Shown here: positions 10,404 to 21,894 of the stretch, piece after piece | Layout: the number at the start of each line of letters is the position of its first letter | How positions within the stretch are numbered: the first letter of the stretch is position 1 | Notes under the pieces: model-generated | The model's input: only the letters and a program-made list of their open reading frames with translations | Database searches by the model: none | What the model was told of the DNA's origin: nothing | Origin: Andrena cerasifolii | Lineage: Eukaryota; Arthropoda; Insecta; Hymenoptera; Andrenidae | Assembly (NCBI RefSeq): GCF_050908995.1 | Contig: NC_135126.1 | Coordinates: 3,224,001 to 3,288,000 of the forward strand | DNA length: 64,000 nt | Reading direction: 5' to 3' | Position numbers and translations under genes: made by a program

Positions 10404-13400
10404 CTCCTCTCGTCTCGAGGCGGGACGTCGCGTCGCGGCTTGAAAACCACGGAGAAAAGACTCGCTTGTTCTTCTTTTCGCGGCCTGTCCACGGTCTGTC
10501 GTTAAGGCGGTCGTGCACGGAAGACCTTACGGTGCGCGCCGCGTCGGCGCGCCCTGGTGCATCGCGTCACGACGCGGTACGACGCAACGATTCGCTTGCT
10601 GCACGACGGCATCTCGAGCACAGCGAGCGAGCTTGCCTGGCCGATCGCGCACCAAGGCGTGCAAAGTTTCCCGAGCCCCCTGAGTGTCGCATTGCCAGCT
10701 GCATAATCCCTCATGCTGGGGCGTAATGCGGGAATCGCTGCTTCTGGTATCCAGTCACGGCGTCGGGGATCATCGTCGTTACCTCCGCTTGTATGCAATA
10801 CTTCTCCGTTTTGTCGCGTGCCAGGCGGCTGTGCATGAACGTCCACTTTCTACTGAGAGTATTTCGCGGCTCCGTTTTCTATCCTCGCGCGAAAATGTAG
10901 GCGTGATTCCATGCGACGCAGAGTTTCTTCTAGAGCCAGCCACTTAAGCAGCGCGATCTTCGTGAAAATAGCTTCTCGCGTAGTTGGCAATGATTATCAG
11001 TGGCTCTTTATTCAGCGATTCCTCGGAGATATGTATTCTTTAGTAGTGTTCGGGTTAAGCAGATGGAAAGTGAATGTATTTGAATAATGTTTGGGATTTA
11101 AGCAGTATACATTTCTCTTTCGCGAATCGAGCCTGGCGCACGTGCATGCCTTTGAAGAGGCTTGTCTTCGTAGAGGTAACTCATTCAAATTTCACCGCGG
11201 AAGACGTCGACCCGCGTTCTCTTCGAGACCCAATCATCAGGAGCACATTCGTTTTTGTTTGATTTCGCGACGAGGAATACTTGGGCTCGCGACTGTGACG
11301 ACAGAAATTTCTAACCGCCGCGTCAGCCGTGTTTGCAAATTCAATGAGATATTCGCAGTCCGTATCAGTGTACACATTATACGTAATGCGATTTCAAAAT
11401 GCGGCTCGCTATGCAAAGAGTGATTACATATTAATCATTGGCATTGCCGACTGGGGCAACACGCGTCCCATCGTTCCAGTCTCTGCACCGCATAATTTGT
11501 TATTTGGAAAATTGATCGACAGGCGGTTGGGAAATCATTTTCCTCTGCCGTTCGATAATTGAACGTTTAAATGATTGCGGATATTACATGTTGGGTAGCG
11601 GATTTCTTCGACAAAGCGTCTTACGATCGAATCGCAATGAAATTAAGAGTTTCACTTTGCTCCTCTTCTGTCGTTGCTGTTCCCCCACACTATTTCTCCG
11701 AAATTATCATTTTCACATCTCACGCGGTCGTGCTGCCGAGCAATTACATTTTTCAGTTGCCCGGTTCTTTACACCGTATCCAGAGTTATCGCGGCTCCGA
11801 GCCATAATCTCGCTGTTCACGATTTTATCGCGTAAAGGACCGCTTGCACGTGCACGCGTCACAGTTTAACGCGAGCACGTGCCAGGAGCGTTGCAAGGAT
11901 ATTCGAGGTTTCGGCCATTTTTTCCCTGTCAGAGTGCCACGTTCCAGCGCTGTTTACCATCCCGCGAAGATTACGGGGGACACATCCCTTTAATCCGCCG
12001 CGTCCTCCGCGATTTCAGGCATCCTACGTCGCTTCGCACAATCCTCGCGGAGCCTTTTAGCCCGTCGACGAAAACGCGCCCGAGGCGGGCGTGCCGGCGC
12101 GGAATAACATTTTTCTTGATACCCTCTGCCCACGGTTGCAGGGAATACAGTTTGCGAGGATCTCGAGCGCGCGATGGCTTTCGACACCGATGGCTCTTCA
12201 GTTTGACGCGATTTTCAGTGGGTAGCGAGTTCAAATTACTGCCCGCGCTGAATCGTCTCGATTCACTGGAAAAACAAGTGACCCGGAGCTCGAATGTATT
12301 CTCTCCCCGCGATTGTCGCTGACAATTTTACATGTTCCATTATTGTCGCCGAGCTGAGCGACGAAACAAGCCCTGCCGCGATTTGCCTTTCAATTCCTGC
12401 GAAACTGCTTTTGCGCACCCTGTCGCATGGATACCGTAGATCCCACTTCGGCATGACTCGAACCTTGAAACGGCATTTTTTTCGACCGCCGGATAGCGGT
12501 CGTCGTAGTAACTTGTTGTGCTTGTACGTTGCGTGAACATTACAGTCACCGTCAGCGAAATTTTCAAGTCATTGAAACGGTTCGTCGCGAGTTTGGGCCG
12601 GTTCCAGGTATTGTCGAAACAATGTGGCACAACGGTTAGAGTTTACAAGCGTGCATCAGTTTACACTCAACTTTCATCGCATTCTGCGTCGGCTAACGAC
12701 AACCACCGCCTTTGTGCCGGCGAAGAACGGCTGCCGCGACATGCAACTGTCCGGTTCGAATTGCTCTCCGACGAGTTCTCGGTTTGCGCAACCCCCCGGT
12801 TTGCCAAAACAGCGAGCATGAATTAATTCGCGTTCGTACTAATTAAACTCAGACTTAACGGGGTGGCAAGGAAAAAATCCTCGAAAGTGTGTGCTCGCCG
12901 TTAGAATTGCACGGTGCACGGGCATGGTATTGCAGAAAGAAACCAGGCAATAACAGTAATTATCATTCTGCATTTCATTCGATTTCTTTCGCGTAGCGCC
13001 CAGTCCGCAGCGAGTGGCCGCGCAGTAGAAAAAGTACAGTCACAGGTCAGCCGTCACGCGACGTCCGACCGTAATCAACCTACTGGAGTTTCACGCCTGA
13101 TTCACTCCTGCGAGCTTCCTGGTAATTCTTGCGATATATTAATAATACTGCCAGTGTCGAGACACCAAATCTCGATACGTTGAAGAGACACACTTCCGTT
13201 GCATTCGCTTCGCCCTCCGATCCGCACAGCTGTACACGTCAATATCATCTCCATTCTCAGTCCCTGAACTCCATGAATTTTATCAGCCACTGTACACACA
13301 TGCATGCAGCATCCAAGCCGAAAGGCCGCGTTATCGCGTAACAGACTCGGGCGCAGCGTAATTCATAGGGTCGCGAGAAGAAAGCCGTTAGAAGCCGCGG

Positions 13401-13415
13401 GCAGGCGAAAGTCTG

Positions 13416-13492
13416 TGACGCTTTTCTGACTTCGTTGTCGTCGCGGCCGTCGTCGCATTCGTCGCCGTGCTCGTGGTCGTCGTCGTGGTGTC
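13416..13492. repeat. cryptic GTC/CGT-rich low-complexity tract
   Basis: Imperfect TCG/GTC triplets dominate about 75 bases. Read on the minus strand this gives Arg-rich peptide, which is a composition effect and not evidence of coding. Confidence 0.6.
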
Positions 13493-14022
13493 TGATGCAA
13501 TCGAGCGCAACAGACTCTCCTCGACTCTCTCGCTATTTTTAAACGTAATTGCACCCGGCCGTTTTAATGGGCGAGCGGGTACACAGACGGAGATGAAGAG
13601 AAACGGCGCCGGGCGGGGACAGGGGAGGCGGTGAAAATTTGTCGACGTGTCTTTCGGTGTGTCACGACGTTAACGAGCGATCCCGAATCGCGGAAATTTT
13701 CCGAGAGTTTTCTACCTCCGGTGTTGGCCGCTCTTCTTCTCCGCGCCGTGGCGGCAGGCGTTTCATAGAGAGAGCGTTCAGCGCGCCGTTTGCCTATCCC
13801 TCCGGAGCAACGAACAATGGAGGGACAAGCCATCGAGGTTAAATTCATTCTTCCCGCCGCGGCGGATCGTGTTTCGCCTCGCCGTGGCTCCGCCGGTTCT
13901 GACCAGGTTCCTTTTCCAACGAAAACGAGGGCCGGTCGGCCGCAGGATCGCCGCCGCGGTCGCCCCGTGGCCGCTCTTAAACTAACGCCAATTAGTGCGG
14001 CAGAGTACGGCGCGGAGTACAC

Positions 14023-14030
14023 TATAAATA
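14023..14030 (+). promoter_or_regulatory. possible TATA box
   Basis: TATAAATA followed by G matches the strong TATA consensus and sits in GC-rich surroundings. No clear initiator or downstream exon follows, so it may be coincidence. Confidence 0.15.
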
Positions 14031-15719
14031 GAGCGTTAGGTAGGTCTGGGTTGAATTGGGTAAGCGTTAAGTTGCGTATTAACGGCCCCGCTAATGACGC
14101 ACCGCGCGAGCGTAGGGGTCGGCGCGGGGGGGATGGGGCGGTGTGTCGAGTGTCACACGAGCGGGCCACTCGAATTTGATTCTAATTCTGTGGCCGCGGT
14201 ACGCGCGCCGAAAGATATCAAACGCGATTCAGAATACGCCTGGGGAACCCATAAAACACGCTGATCGGTTGTCACGGGGCCAATTCAATTTCGCTCGCGC
14301 GTGTAAAGCGGAGGAACGGGCACGGGGTCGCCGCAATTTTGGATCGCCGAGGTCGCCGATGCTCGCTATTAAACATATTCAAAAGATGCCCGTACATCCT
14401 GCGAGGGAAGTACCGCTCTAAGCGGCGCTGGCACACTGTCGTTTATCGCTTTCCATCGGAATTGAACTCGTCGCCCTCGGACACGCTCCGTGCCTCGGGC
14501 CGAGAGCGAGACACGCGGGCCCCCTTCCTGCCGTTGAATTTCCGATCAGCCGATCTTTAACTCCGTTACGTCACGTTATCTAAGAGCGATAACCTTAAAA
14601 GTTGAACGGTCGCGAAGGCTCGACTGCGCTTCTTTCGGCTCCACGACGGTTCCGCCGACGGGTCTGAACAAAAAGAGCTAAACGGCAGGCTGGCAAGGGG
14701 GAGGCAGACAGAAGACGGGATGCGGAGGCCGGGAACGGAAGAAAAGGAAGAAGAGGGACCCGATCGGTCAGCTGACTGCTGGCCGGGGTCGTCCTTGTCC
14801 CTCTTCGGCTCTTCCTCGCTCATCTGAAAGCCGCTAAAGGGGGCCTTAATTACGCAACTAGGTCGAAAGGGGCGTCTAATTTATTTCCAGCGACATAGGT
14901 GACTGCTTGCGGGCCTCTCCGCGACAGCTTGCTTGTTAGCGCAGCGGTATTTGTTAACATAAAGGGAGGTCAATGACTCTCGTGGCATCGTTTAGGTTTT
15001 ACGTTTCCATCGTCACGTTTCCCCACCTCTTTCTTCCTCCCTTTTTTTTCTGTCTAGCGTTACGCGAAATACCGCGTTAAAAGGGTTACGAAAGAGAGCT
15101 CGATATCTGCAGCGATGGCCATTGATTGGGAAATAGGATTCGTTTGGAGGAATCAGTGGGATCTATGTCATTTTGTCATGTTACAAGGTTGGAGGTTGAT
15201 TGGGTATACGTGACGCGGTTTAATCGCCTTGTAGGTGGCTCTCACGAAGCACCGAGGCTTAATGAGTAATTCTAATGAATTTCTTGTGTCGCATGCGGCT
15301 ATTCGCGAGCGAGGAGCACACTGTGTCGTGCATCAAACTTTTCTTGTGGTTTTCTGTGCACCTTGGTACCGATTGTTTTAATCGATTTACGGGGAAACTT
15401 CGTGACTCTATTAACGAAGCTAATCAGCTACAATTGGTACCGCTAATTTCGACGTAGGTACCTATATCCTGCCAATCGGTAAGCTCGTGGATTTTTCGCT
15501 AAACTTATCCTTCCTCTCGCCATGTTTTCCTCCCTGAATGTTTACGACATCAGTAACGAAATCGTTTAACAAATATTAAGTCACGGTTTCCCGAGCCTGC
15601 CTTATTTAACAGCACTTGCCGTTCTCGGCTCCATGGGGATTTTTTTTGTTCGTGCACTTAACTTGGTCTATTTCTACGCTAAACCAAATATGCACGGGAG
15701 TACTTTGCATACCTGAAAT

Positions 15720-15790
15720 CAGTGGTTGCCAACCACCGGCAAGCTCCCGGCACGCGAGGTTATTTTTACTGGCACGTGAATAATGCGAAT
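15720..15790 (+). mobile_element. possible lone hAT-type terminal repeat
   Basis: CAGTGGTTGCCAACCACCGG resembles the 5' end of the hAT-type MITE at 3468 (CAGTGGTTCCCAACCGG). No matching inverted end was found downstream, so this is at best a truncated relic. Confidence 0.35.
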
Positions 15791-17125
15791 AAAAAAGAAA
15801 ACGGTTTAAAGGGAATATGCATACTGCACAGTCACATGCCTGGCATTCTAAGCAGCGCGAATTCGCGAATTCTACGATAAACTGTACCGGGCCGCGTATC
15901 TCGCAAGTGTTGACTCCATTATTTTTAGAGCGACAGATTCGGAACGAGTGTGGATCCCGCTGTTTCCTGAAATTCTCGATGCGATAGGCATTTTGTCGGG
16001 TATTCGTAGAGTCGCGTGTGCATTACGTTACTCTGCCCGAGTAAAATACGAGCATTATCGAGGATATCGTTCACCTTTCTCGTCGACTGTCACGCTTTCG
16101 TTTCGCGTCATTGAACAAACAGCAACCTTCCCTCCATATCATTCAAATTACGGCTTTAATCTGCCACAATGTCGCGTGGAATATCTGTCGTCGGTGGGGC
16201 TCCGGTTATCGATTCAGCTAGGTCTCCAAGAAAAATGCTGGTCCCTAGCGTGGAACAATTTTGCAGTTAAAGGCTCGAAGCTACGGTGTTATTCATACGT
16301 GGGACGTGCGCTGAAACGCGAGGACGCTAATCGTTTACTGTTTCTCAATGATAAATAGTGTGGTTTCGAATTTTCCTTTGGAACGTACTCTGCCGCATTA
16401 GGAACGTATTATGCGCTTAGGAATTTAGGTAAGCGGTTCGGAAATAGAAACACTTTGAAATGAAAGCATAGAAATGACGGTTCGGTGGTAGGTATAAGCT
16501 ATCTACACAATTTGCAGCTGTTCCTTCTTACAAACTTTTAGAGTTCTACTTTTATCTCAGTTCTATTACAGTTTCATTCTGAATTGCAGCTGGAATTGTC
16601 AGTCGGATGTGTAATTTATTCACTTGCTATTTACCTTCCGTTCCGAGTTAATCTGCTTTTAATAGATGCATAAACTTCGAGATCTTTGTTAGAAGAATCA
16701 CTTGAGAGTCCACGTACCTACCCTATACGCTCTCACGAGCCCGTGTGCCCTCGACGGCAAATGGAATTCGTGCAATCTTGAATCCGGAGCAACAGTCGTT
16801 CGCACGGCTGATGATCACTCTTATCCAGCATCATCCGATTCTGCCGGCCTGCAAATCCCGAACAAGGCTCGCGTTGTGCCGATACGTAACGCACGTATGC
16901 CCAAGAATCTCGTAAGCACCAGTTCTGGTCGTCTTATCGGTCGGACCGTTGTCGCGATACACTTGCATCGTTGTGCTCCCCTTATTCTTCGTCCCTTGTA
17001 GGAGATAAGGCAGGCCCTGAGAGGAGATCAAAAGCGTTTTGTTGAACACCAGCAGTTTCTCGCTTATCCAGACCAAAAAAGGGTGGAGAGATCCTGGATC
17101 TATCAGATGTTGTCGGAATCCAGCT

Positions 17126-17133
17126 GTTCAAAT
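17126..17133 (+). repeat. left 8-bp target site duplication
   Basis: GTTCAAAT is repeated exactly at 17979-17986, on the other side of the 17134-17978 element. It fits the hAT target preference nTnnnnAn. Confidence 0.85.
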
Positions 17134-17248
17134 TAGGACTGGGACTATTTGTCGAAATTTTCGGTATTCGAATGTTCGAATACTTCAGTTGCTCAATTAT
17201 TTGGCGAATACAATTCGAATATCCAAGTATTCGAATACTATTCGAATA

Positions 17249-17738
17249 CTTAAATATTCGAATAGTATTCGAATACTGTTACTTAAATATTCGAATAGTA
17301 TTCGAATACTGTTACTTAAATATTCGAATAGTATTCGAATACTGTTACTTAAATATTCGAATAGTATTCGAATACTGTTACTTAAATATTCGAATAGTAT
17401 TCGAATACTGTTACTTAAATATTCGAATAGTATTCGAATACTGTTACTTAAATATTCGAATAGTATTCGAATACTGTTACTTAAATATTCGAATAGTATT
17501 CGAATACTGTTACTTAAATATTCGAATAATATTCGAATACTGTTACTTAAATATTCGAATAGTATTCGAATACTGTTACTTAAATATTCGAATAGTATTC
17601 GAATACTGTTACTTAAATATTCGAATAGTATTCGAATACTGTTACTTAAATATTCGAATAGTATTCGAATACTGTTACTTAAATATTCGAATAATATTCG
17701 AATACTGTTACTTAAATATTCGAATAGTATTCGAATAC
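17249..17738 (+). repeat. 33-bp tandem array
   Basis: The marker CTGTTACTTAAATATTCG occurs 14 times at exact 33-base spacing from 17276 to 17705. Each unit carries two ATTCGAAT palindromes separated by AGT. Two units, 165 bp (five units) apart, share an AGT-to-AAT variant near 17527 and 17692, which suggests spread by unequal exchange or block duplication. There are no variable spacers, so it is not CRISPR-like. Confidence 0.95.
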
Positions 17739-17744
17739 TTGGAT

Positions 17745-17850
17745 ATTCGAATAGTATGGTGTGAACTATAAATCAAGTTCTTTAGTTTCATTTGTCAGGG
17801 TGAAATCTTGTAAGCTAATTTTGACCCACTTCACACCATACTATTCGAAT
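17745..17850. repeat. inverted repeat around the element core
   Basis: The 21-bp arms 17745-17765 and 17830-17850 are perfect reverse complements. Both contain AGTATGGTGTGAA or its complement, and the loop is 64 bases. They mark the symmetric centre of the hAT-like element. Confidence 0.9.
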
Positions 17851-17978
17851 ACACCAGTATTCGAGTAATAACATTCGAATGCTCAAATATTCGAATAATA
17901 ACATTCGAATACTCAAATATTCGAAGTTTATTCGTAGCATTCGAATTCTTGTTAAATATTCGAATAGTCCCAGCCCCA

Positions 17979-17986
17979 GTTCAAAT
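17979..17986 (+). repeat. right 8-bp target site duplication
   Basis: GTTCAAAT, identical to 17126-17133. Confidence 0.85.
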
Positions 17987-20900
17987 CAGCCAATCAATTG
18001 GTAACCTCTGCTCTGATAAATCGCCAGGTGGATTCCATTCGCGGTGGAATAGTTTCTCCCGTGGCTCCCAGTCCTGGGATGCAAGAACTATCGACGGATT
18101 TTCTACACAGAGCAATGGATCTAGGCCGTGTCATGAGCTTGACCTATGTCAGTATCGACAGTGACTCTTCCTCTTGAACGATAAGTGCTCGAATTATTTC
18201 GATTTTGAATGGAAAGATCCTAATCCAATGGGTCCTTCCTCCTTTCGCCATCTATTCTCCCCAATTAGGAATCTCCTTTCTTCTTCATTTCTTACACAAT
18301 TGAAAAGAACTACCCAGTATGTACTTTATCGTTCAGTAACGTATCGAGTATGTGCTTTAAAAATCTCCACATGCAATAGAATTTCACGATACATGATTAA
18401 TTCTCCACCTAACTCCCCAAAACCTCGATTCCATAATCACTATCAGTGGCATGTGAAGTTGAAACTGCTAACGCTACCATTACGAGCGGTCTGAACCTTT
18501 CGAAATTCAACCTGAACGTACCTCCCCCGAAAATCACTACTCTCTCCTATTTGGAGCAAAGTTATTTAGCCCAAGATTGGGACATGCATAACCCATAAGT
18601 AGGGTTCGACCAATTTGTCCTCCGTGCATCGGTTCTATGATTTTTGCACGAGTTCGTTTCTTTTATCCCTTGGAAATCTGCGCCAGATGGTCCCGGCCGT
18701 TTTTCCCCCCCCGCATTTGCAGGCCGCGCGCGCGGCGTTCGACCGCGAAGCCCAGCCTCGAAGCGAGTCGGCCGAAAGATAGGCGGCCGGCAAATTGAAT
18801 AACCCGCGAGCCAGGGAATAACGCTGATGCAAGCGTAAATGTTTATGTTACGTGTCGCTCGATAACGTTCGTTATCGGTCGTCTTTGAACCGCGGCGCAA
18901 CGAGGCTCGCCTCGCGCGCCGGATGTGATCTTACTCGCGCCCAAGTAAGAAGGAAATGACTGGCGGCCGAAGTTGCACGAGGCGAATTTCAAGAGATCGC
19001 ACGAAAATAGAATACCCGCCTCGGTGCGCCCGTCGACCCGCGACATCCTCCGCTCGTGGATTCGGCTCGCGCGCGCTTTGATCCGTTATTTTCGCGCCTC
19101 TCCGGTGCATCGTTAAAAGGTGCACTCTATCGCGGCGAATCGACGGAAGAAAAGCAGAGGGAGCCAGCGGGCCACAGCTAGCGGGTTATCTAGCGGAGCA
19201 GAAATGAGAATCATGTAACGTCTTCGCCTCTCCAAACAATTAGAGATCTCCTAACGAAAGGCAACCGCCGCGAAAGAAGCTCGACTCCGCTGGGAAAAGT
19301 TCCCGCTCCGAGTGGCGATTCTCGCTTTTGTTCGAAGGAGAAAGCAGCGAACGTGGGCTCGTTGCGATTCGCCGCGCGGAATTTCTTCCTTTGAGCTTGC
19401 ATGATTCTGTCGAAGAGGCTCGGTGCCCTCGAGAAAGTCGGCGCACAAGTAACGTCGATTAATTTTAACGTCAGCCCTGGCTCCCGCCTCCGCTCCTCCT
19501 TGACGTTTCGCGAACACCCACGCGTGTGATCGGTACCGGAATCCCCGACGCTGCATCGTGCGCGGCGGCTCGGGGTACAAGAAAAGGGGGAGGAAAATAA
19601 CGACGCATGGTGATGAAGGTGGGAGCCGGGGCTGGAAGCACGTGAACGGAGCAGCGGCTGCAATACGGATAGATGCGCATCGGGAGGATTTCCTGCGCTA
19701 TTGCGAAGTGGCATAGTCTCGTCCAACAATGCCAGTCATACTTCTTTTTCATTCTCTTTCTGACTTTTCTCACCGCAGCATCGCTCCGTCCCTCTCGCTG
19801 CCGCTCTCCCGGGCATTCTCAACGCTCGAATTCATTCAATGTTTCCAATTAAGGGGTTAGTCCACTTTGCGCCGGCAGTGAGGTGTGACTCCGAGCTGCG
19901 GATGCGGCGTTCTCGCACGTTCTAGAACTGCATTCGACCGAAACGCTTATTATTAAGCCCGGCGCTCTGCCGTGCATTTTCCAGCGTGCATTATTCAGAT
20001 CGAGGGAAAATTTCGAAGATCCCGAGCGTTCATCCTCTCGCTGGCCGTCCGTTGCGATTACGCGCGAAGAGGTTTTTCCGTGAAACGCGCGTGTTATTAC
20101 ATCGTTGCGCTTGTTGCTCGAGCAACGTGTACCCAAGGGAAAATGAAATTCAGTTTCTTCTAGATAATCGTGCATTTGCATAACGCAGCTATAGTCTGTC
20201 AACGATACTTCGGCAACGTCGTCGTAATGCTATATAATCTGCGAGCGAATCTGTGTTCTAATGTGTTGTTTCGGTATGCAAATGTCGAAAGGATAATCGC
20301 GACGATCAGTATTCAGATTATTGAAATTACTTCTCGTGCCAATTTCGTCGATAATCATCGATCTATGAACAGCTGTCGATAGTTATTAGAATTTAGCCGC
20401 GGCCATCACTGCTCGTCCATGTTCAATGCTGTTATATTCATCGAAGTTTGTGGAGATGTATATCGATGTTTGTAGCGTGATATCTAGTTTTACGTAAAGA
20501 CCGATGCTCCAATTTCCCCCAGGCTGGCGAATAATTATTATATCCGTGATTAATCATAGACGTAAACAAACGGGAATCGTGTCTCGTGCGTCGGATATCG
20601 GTAGCTCGCAGACGCTCGCTTTCCTTCCCTCATTAATTTACGATTAACCTTTCGCCGATTCATTATTCTACTCGCGTTCCATGTCCTCGTTAACTGTAAC
20701 AAATACCTCTTTGAATGGTGCTGCAACGAGATTGAAATTAATTGAACGACCTACGGTCTAGGAAGGGGCATTTAAAATCCGGAGCTTTTGACGCGCCCGT
20801 AATCCTCTCCGTGAATTAGTAACTGAAAACTCCAATTACAAGCTGTTAAATGGCCAATGAAACCAGATCTATTATTAAACTTCGCGGCGAGTTATCCTTC

Positions 20901-21617
20901 CTATTGTTCGAGATCTGTTGTTTTAATCGGCTACACGAGAATTGGTTGCAATCGTTTACAATTTATAACTGCACAGAGTAGAACATGCCACTCGTTCGTG
21001 AAATAATAATTCCGCCGCGCAATTCCTGTCGCATTTTCCGTTGCTTTTGTGTTCCCCATCCTCTCGTATCTATTTCATTTTTTACTACAATCGAACCTGT
21101 CCCAGCAATCATCCAGCGTGAAAGCTGCCCCCTATTCCCTGCATCTTACTCTTTTATCGCGTCACTATTTATCGAGACGCTCGAAGGTGCGGATTTCCCT
21201 CAGGCTCATAGAATTTGCCAGAAAATTCTTGGGGGAATTTGCCGTCGAAGCGTTCGGCGGAAAAGATCGGAGGCTTCTGTGCGCGCTGCGCTCGGGAGGT
21301 CACTGCCACGAATGGCAAGGAACGAGAGAAGGCAGTGTGTCGTCAACACCGATTCTAATTTAGATAGTCACGGTTAACCACGTACTGACAATAGGTCGTT
21401 TCGGATGATCCCGATAAGGTTACGTGCCCCGCTCCGTTCCGGACACGAATACGCGCCAATCTTCGCGGAACACCATCGGTTTTCGCTACTCCGTGGTATC
21501 GTAACTCGTGGATTAGTTTTTTTTTTCAATCCTGATCATTGAAGCTTAAGTAGAATCTTAGGTTTAAAATTCCTAATCTAGTTAAACTATATAACCAGTT
21601 CCTAATTTCTGCGACAG
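17987..21617. other. intronic DNA with no recognised feature
   Basis: Unique, largely CpG-rich sequence. A lone TTAAGGGGTTAGTCC at 19851 looks like the left end of a TTAA-type MITE, but no matching right end follows. I see no exon. Confidence 0.45.
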
Positions 21618-21894
21618 TATACCGGTGGCGTGGAGTCTCACAGACTCCTGCAGAATTAGTTTCCCTATATCTTCCTTCTTTCCATTCGAAATTGCTTCGC
21701 AGGCAATTGTTTCAACTTTCAGTGATTTTGGACAAAACATGCGAAAGCATCGTTTGAAATATGTAATAATGTCACTAATAACTCCAGGATAGGTATGTTA
21801 AAAATAAATTTAGGCTTGACACTGTCAAATTATTAAAGAGGAGCCTGTGACTCCACGTTATCGCTCGTGTCACAAAGTGGGACGTCACCGGTTA
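21618..21894. mobile_element. possible small inverted-repeat element
   Basis: ACCGGTGGCGTGGAGTC near 21621 has inverted partners near 21855 (GACTCCACG) and 21880 (GACGTCACCGGTTAA). The right end abuts TTAA and the left end TATA, which might be a decayed TTAA. The interior is AT-rich, unlike the flanks. Family unknown. Confidence 0.35.

Larger units (their letters stand above)
10404..17125. other. intronic DNA, mostly featureless
   Basis: Unique CpG-rich sequence with no recognised exon. It holds the GTC-rich tract at 13416-13492, a lone TATAAATA at 14023-14030 and a possible hAT end at 15720, listed separately. The remaining open frames look like chance products of base composition. Confidence 0.5.
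17134..17978. mobile_element. hAT-like non-autonomous element built of ATTCGAAT palindromes
   Basis: An 845-bp element is flanked by a perfect 8-bp duplication (GTTCAAAT). The left end is TAGGACTGGGACTATTTG; the right end, inverted, is TGGGGCTGGGACTATTCG. An 8-bp duplication of nTnnnnAn type is diagnostic of hAT transposition. The interior is almost wholly ATTCGAAT palindromes: a 33-bp array on the left (17249-17738), a 64-bp unique core (17766-17829) bracketed by perfect 21-bp inverted arms, and a shorter diverged array on the right. hAT transposases bind subterminal repeats in known members, so the palindromes may be amplified binding sites (inference). There is no transposase. The open frames across the array exist only because the period is a multiple of three. 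Confidence 0.85.

Noticed and set aside
17249..17738. CRISPR-like regularly spaced palindromes
   Set aside because: The 33-bp units are contiguous with no unique spacers, and the DNA is eukaryotic.
17039..17764. A 241-codon + frame of repeated ...LLLKYSNSIRI... units, and a parallel frame, as a repeat protein
   Set aside because: It is produced by the 33-bp palindromic array inside a hAT-like element. Both frames are open because the period is a multiple of three, and each begins and ends in array-edge sequence.
19605..19625. ATGGTGATGAAG as the AMVMK part of the next Rbp6 RRM1 exon
   Set aside because: The preceding codons do not encode a DYFGRYGDISE-like peptide and have stops in frame; the five-residue match is chance.
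19851..19880. TTAAGGGGTTAGTCC as the start of another full TTAA MITE
   Set aside because: No inverted partner ending CCCCTTAA within 1.5 kb; at most a lone end.
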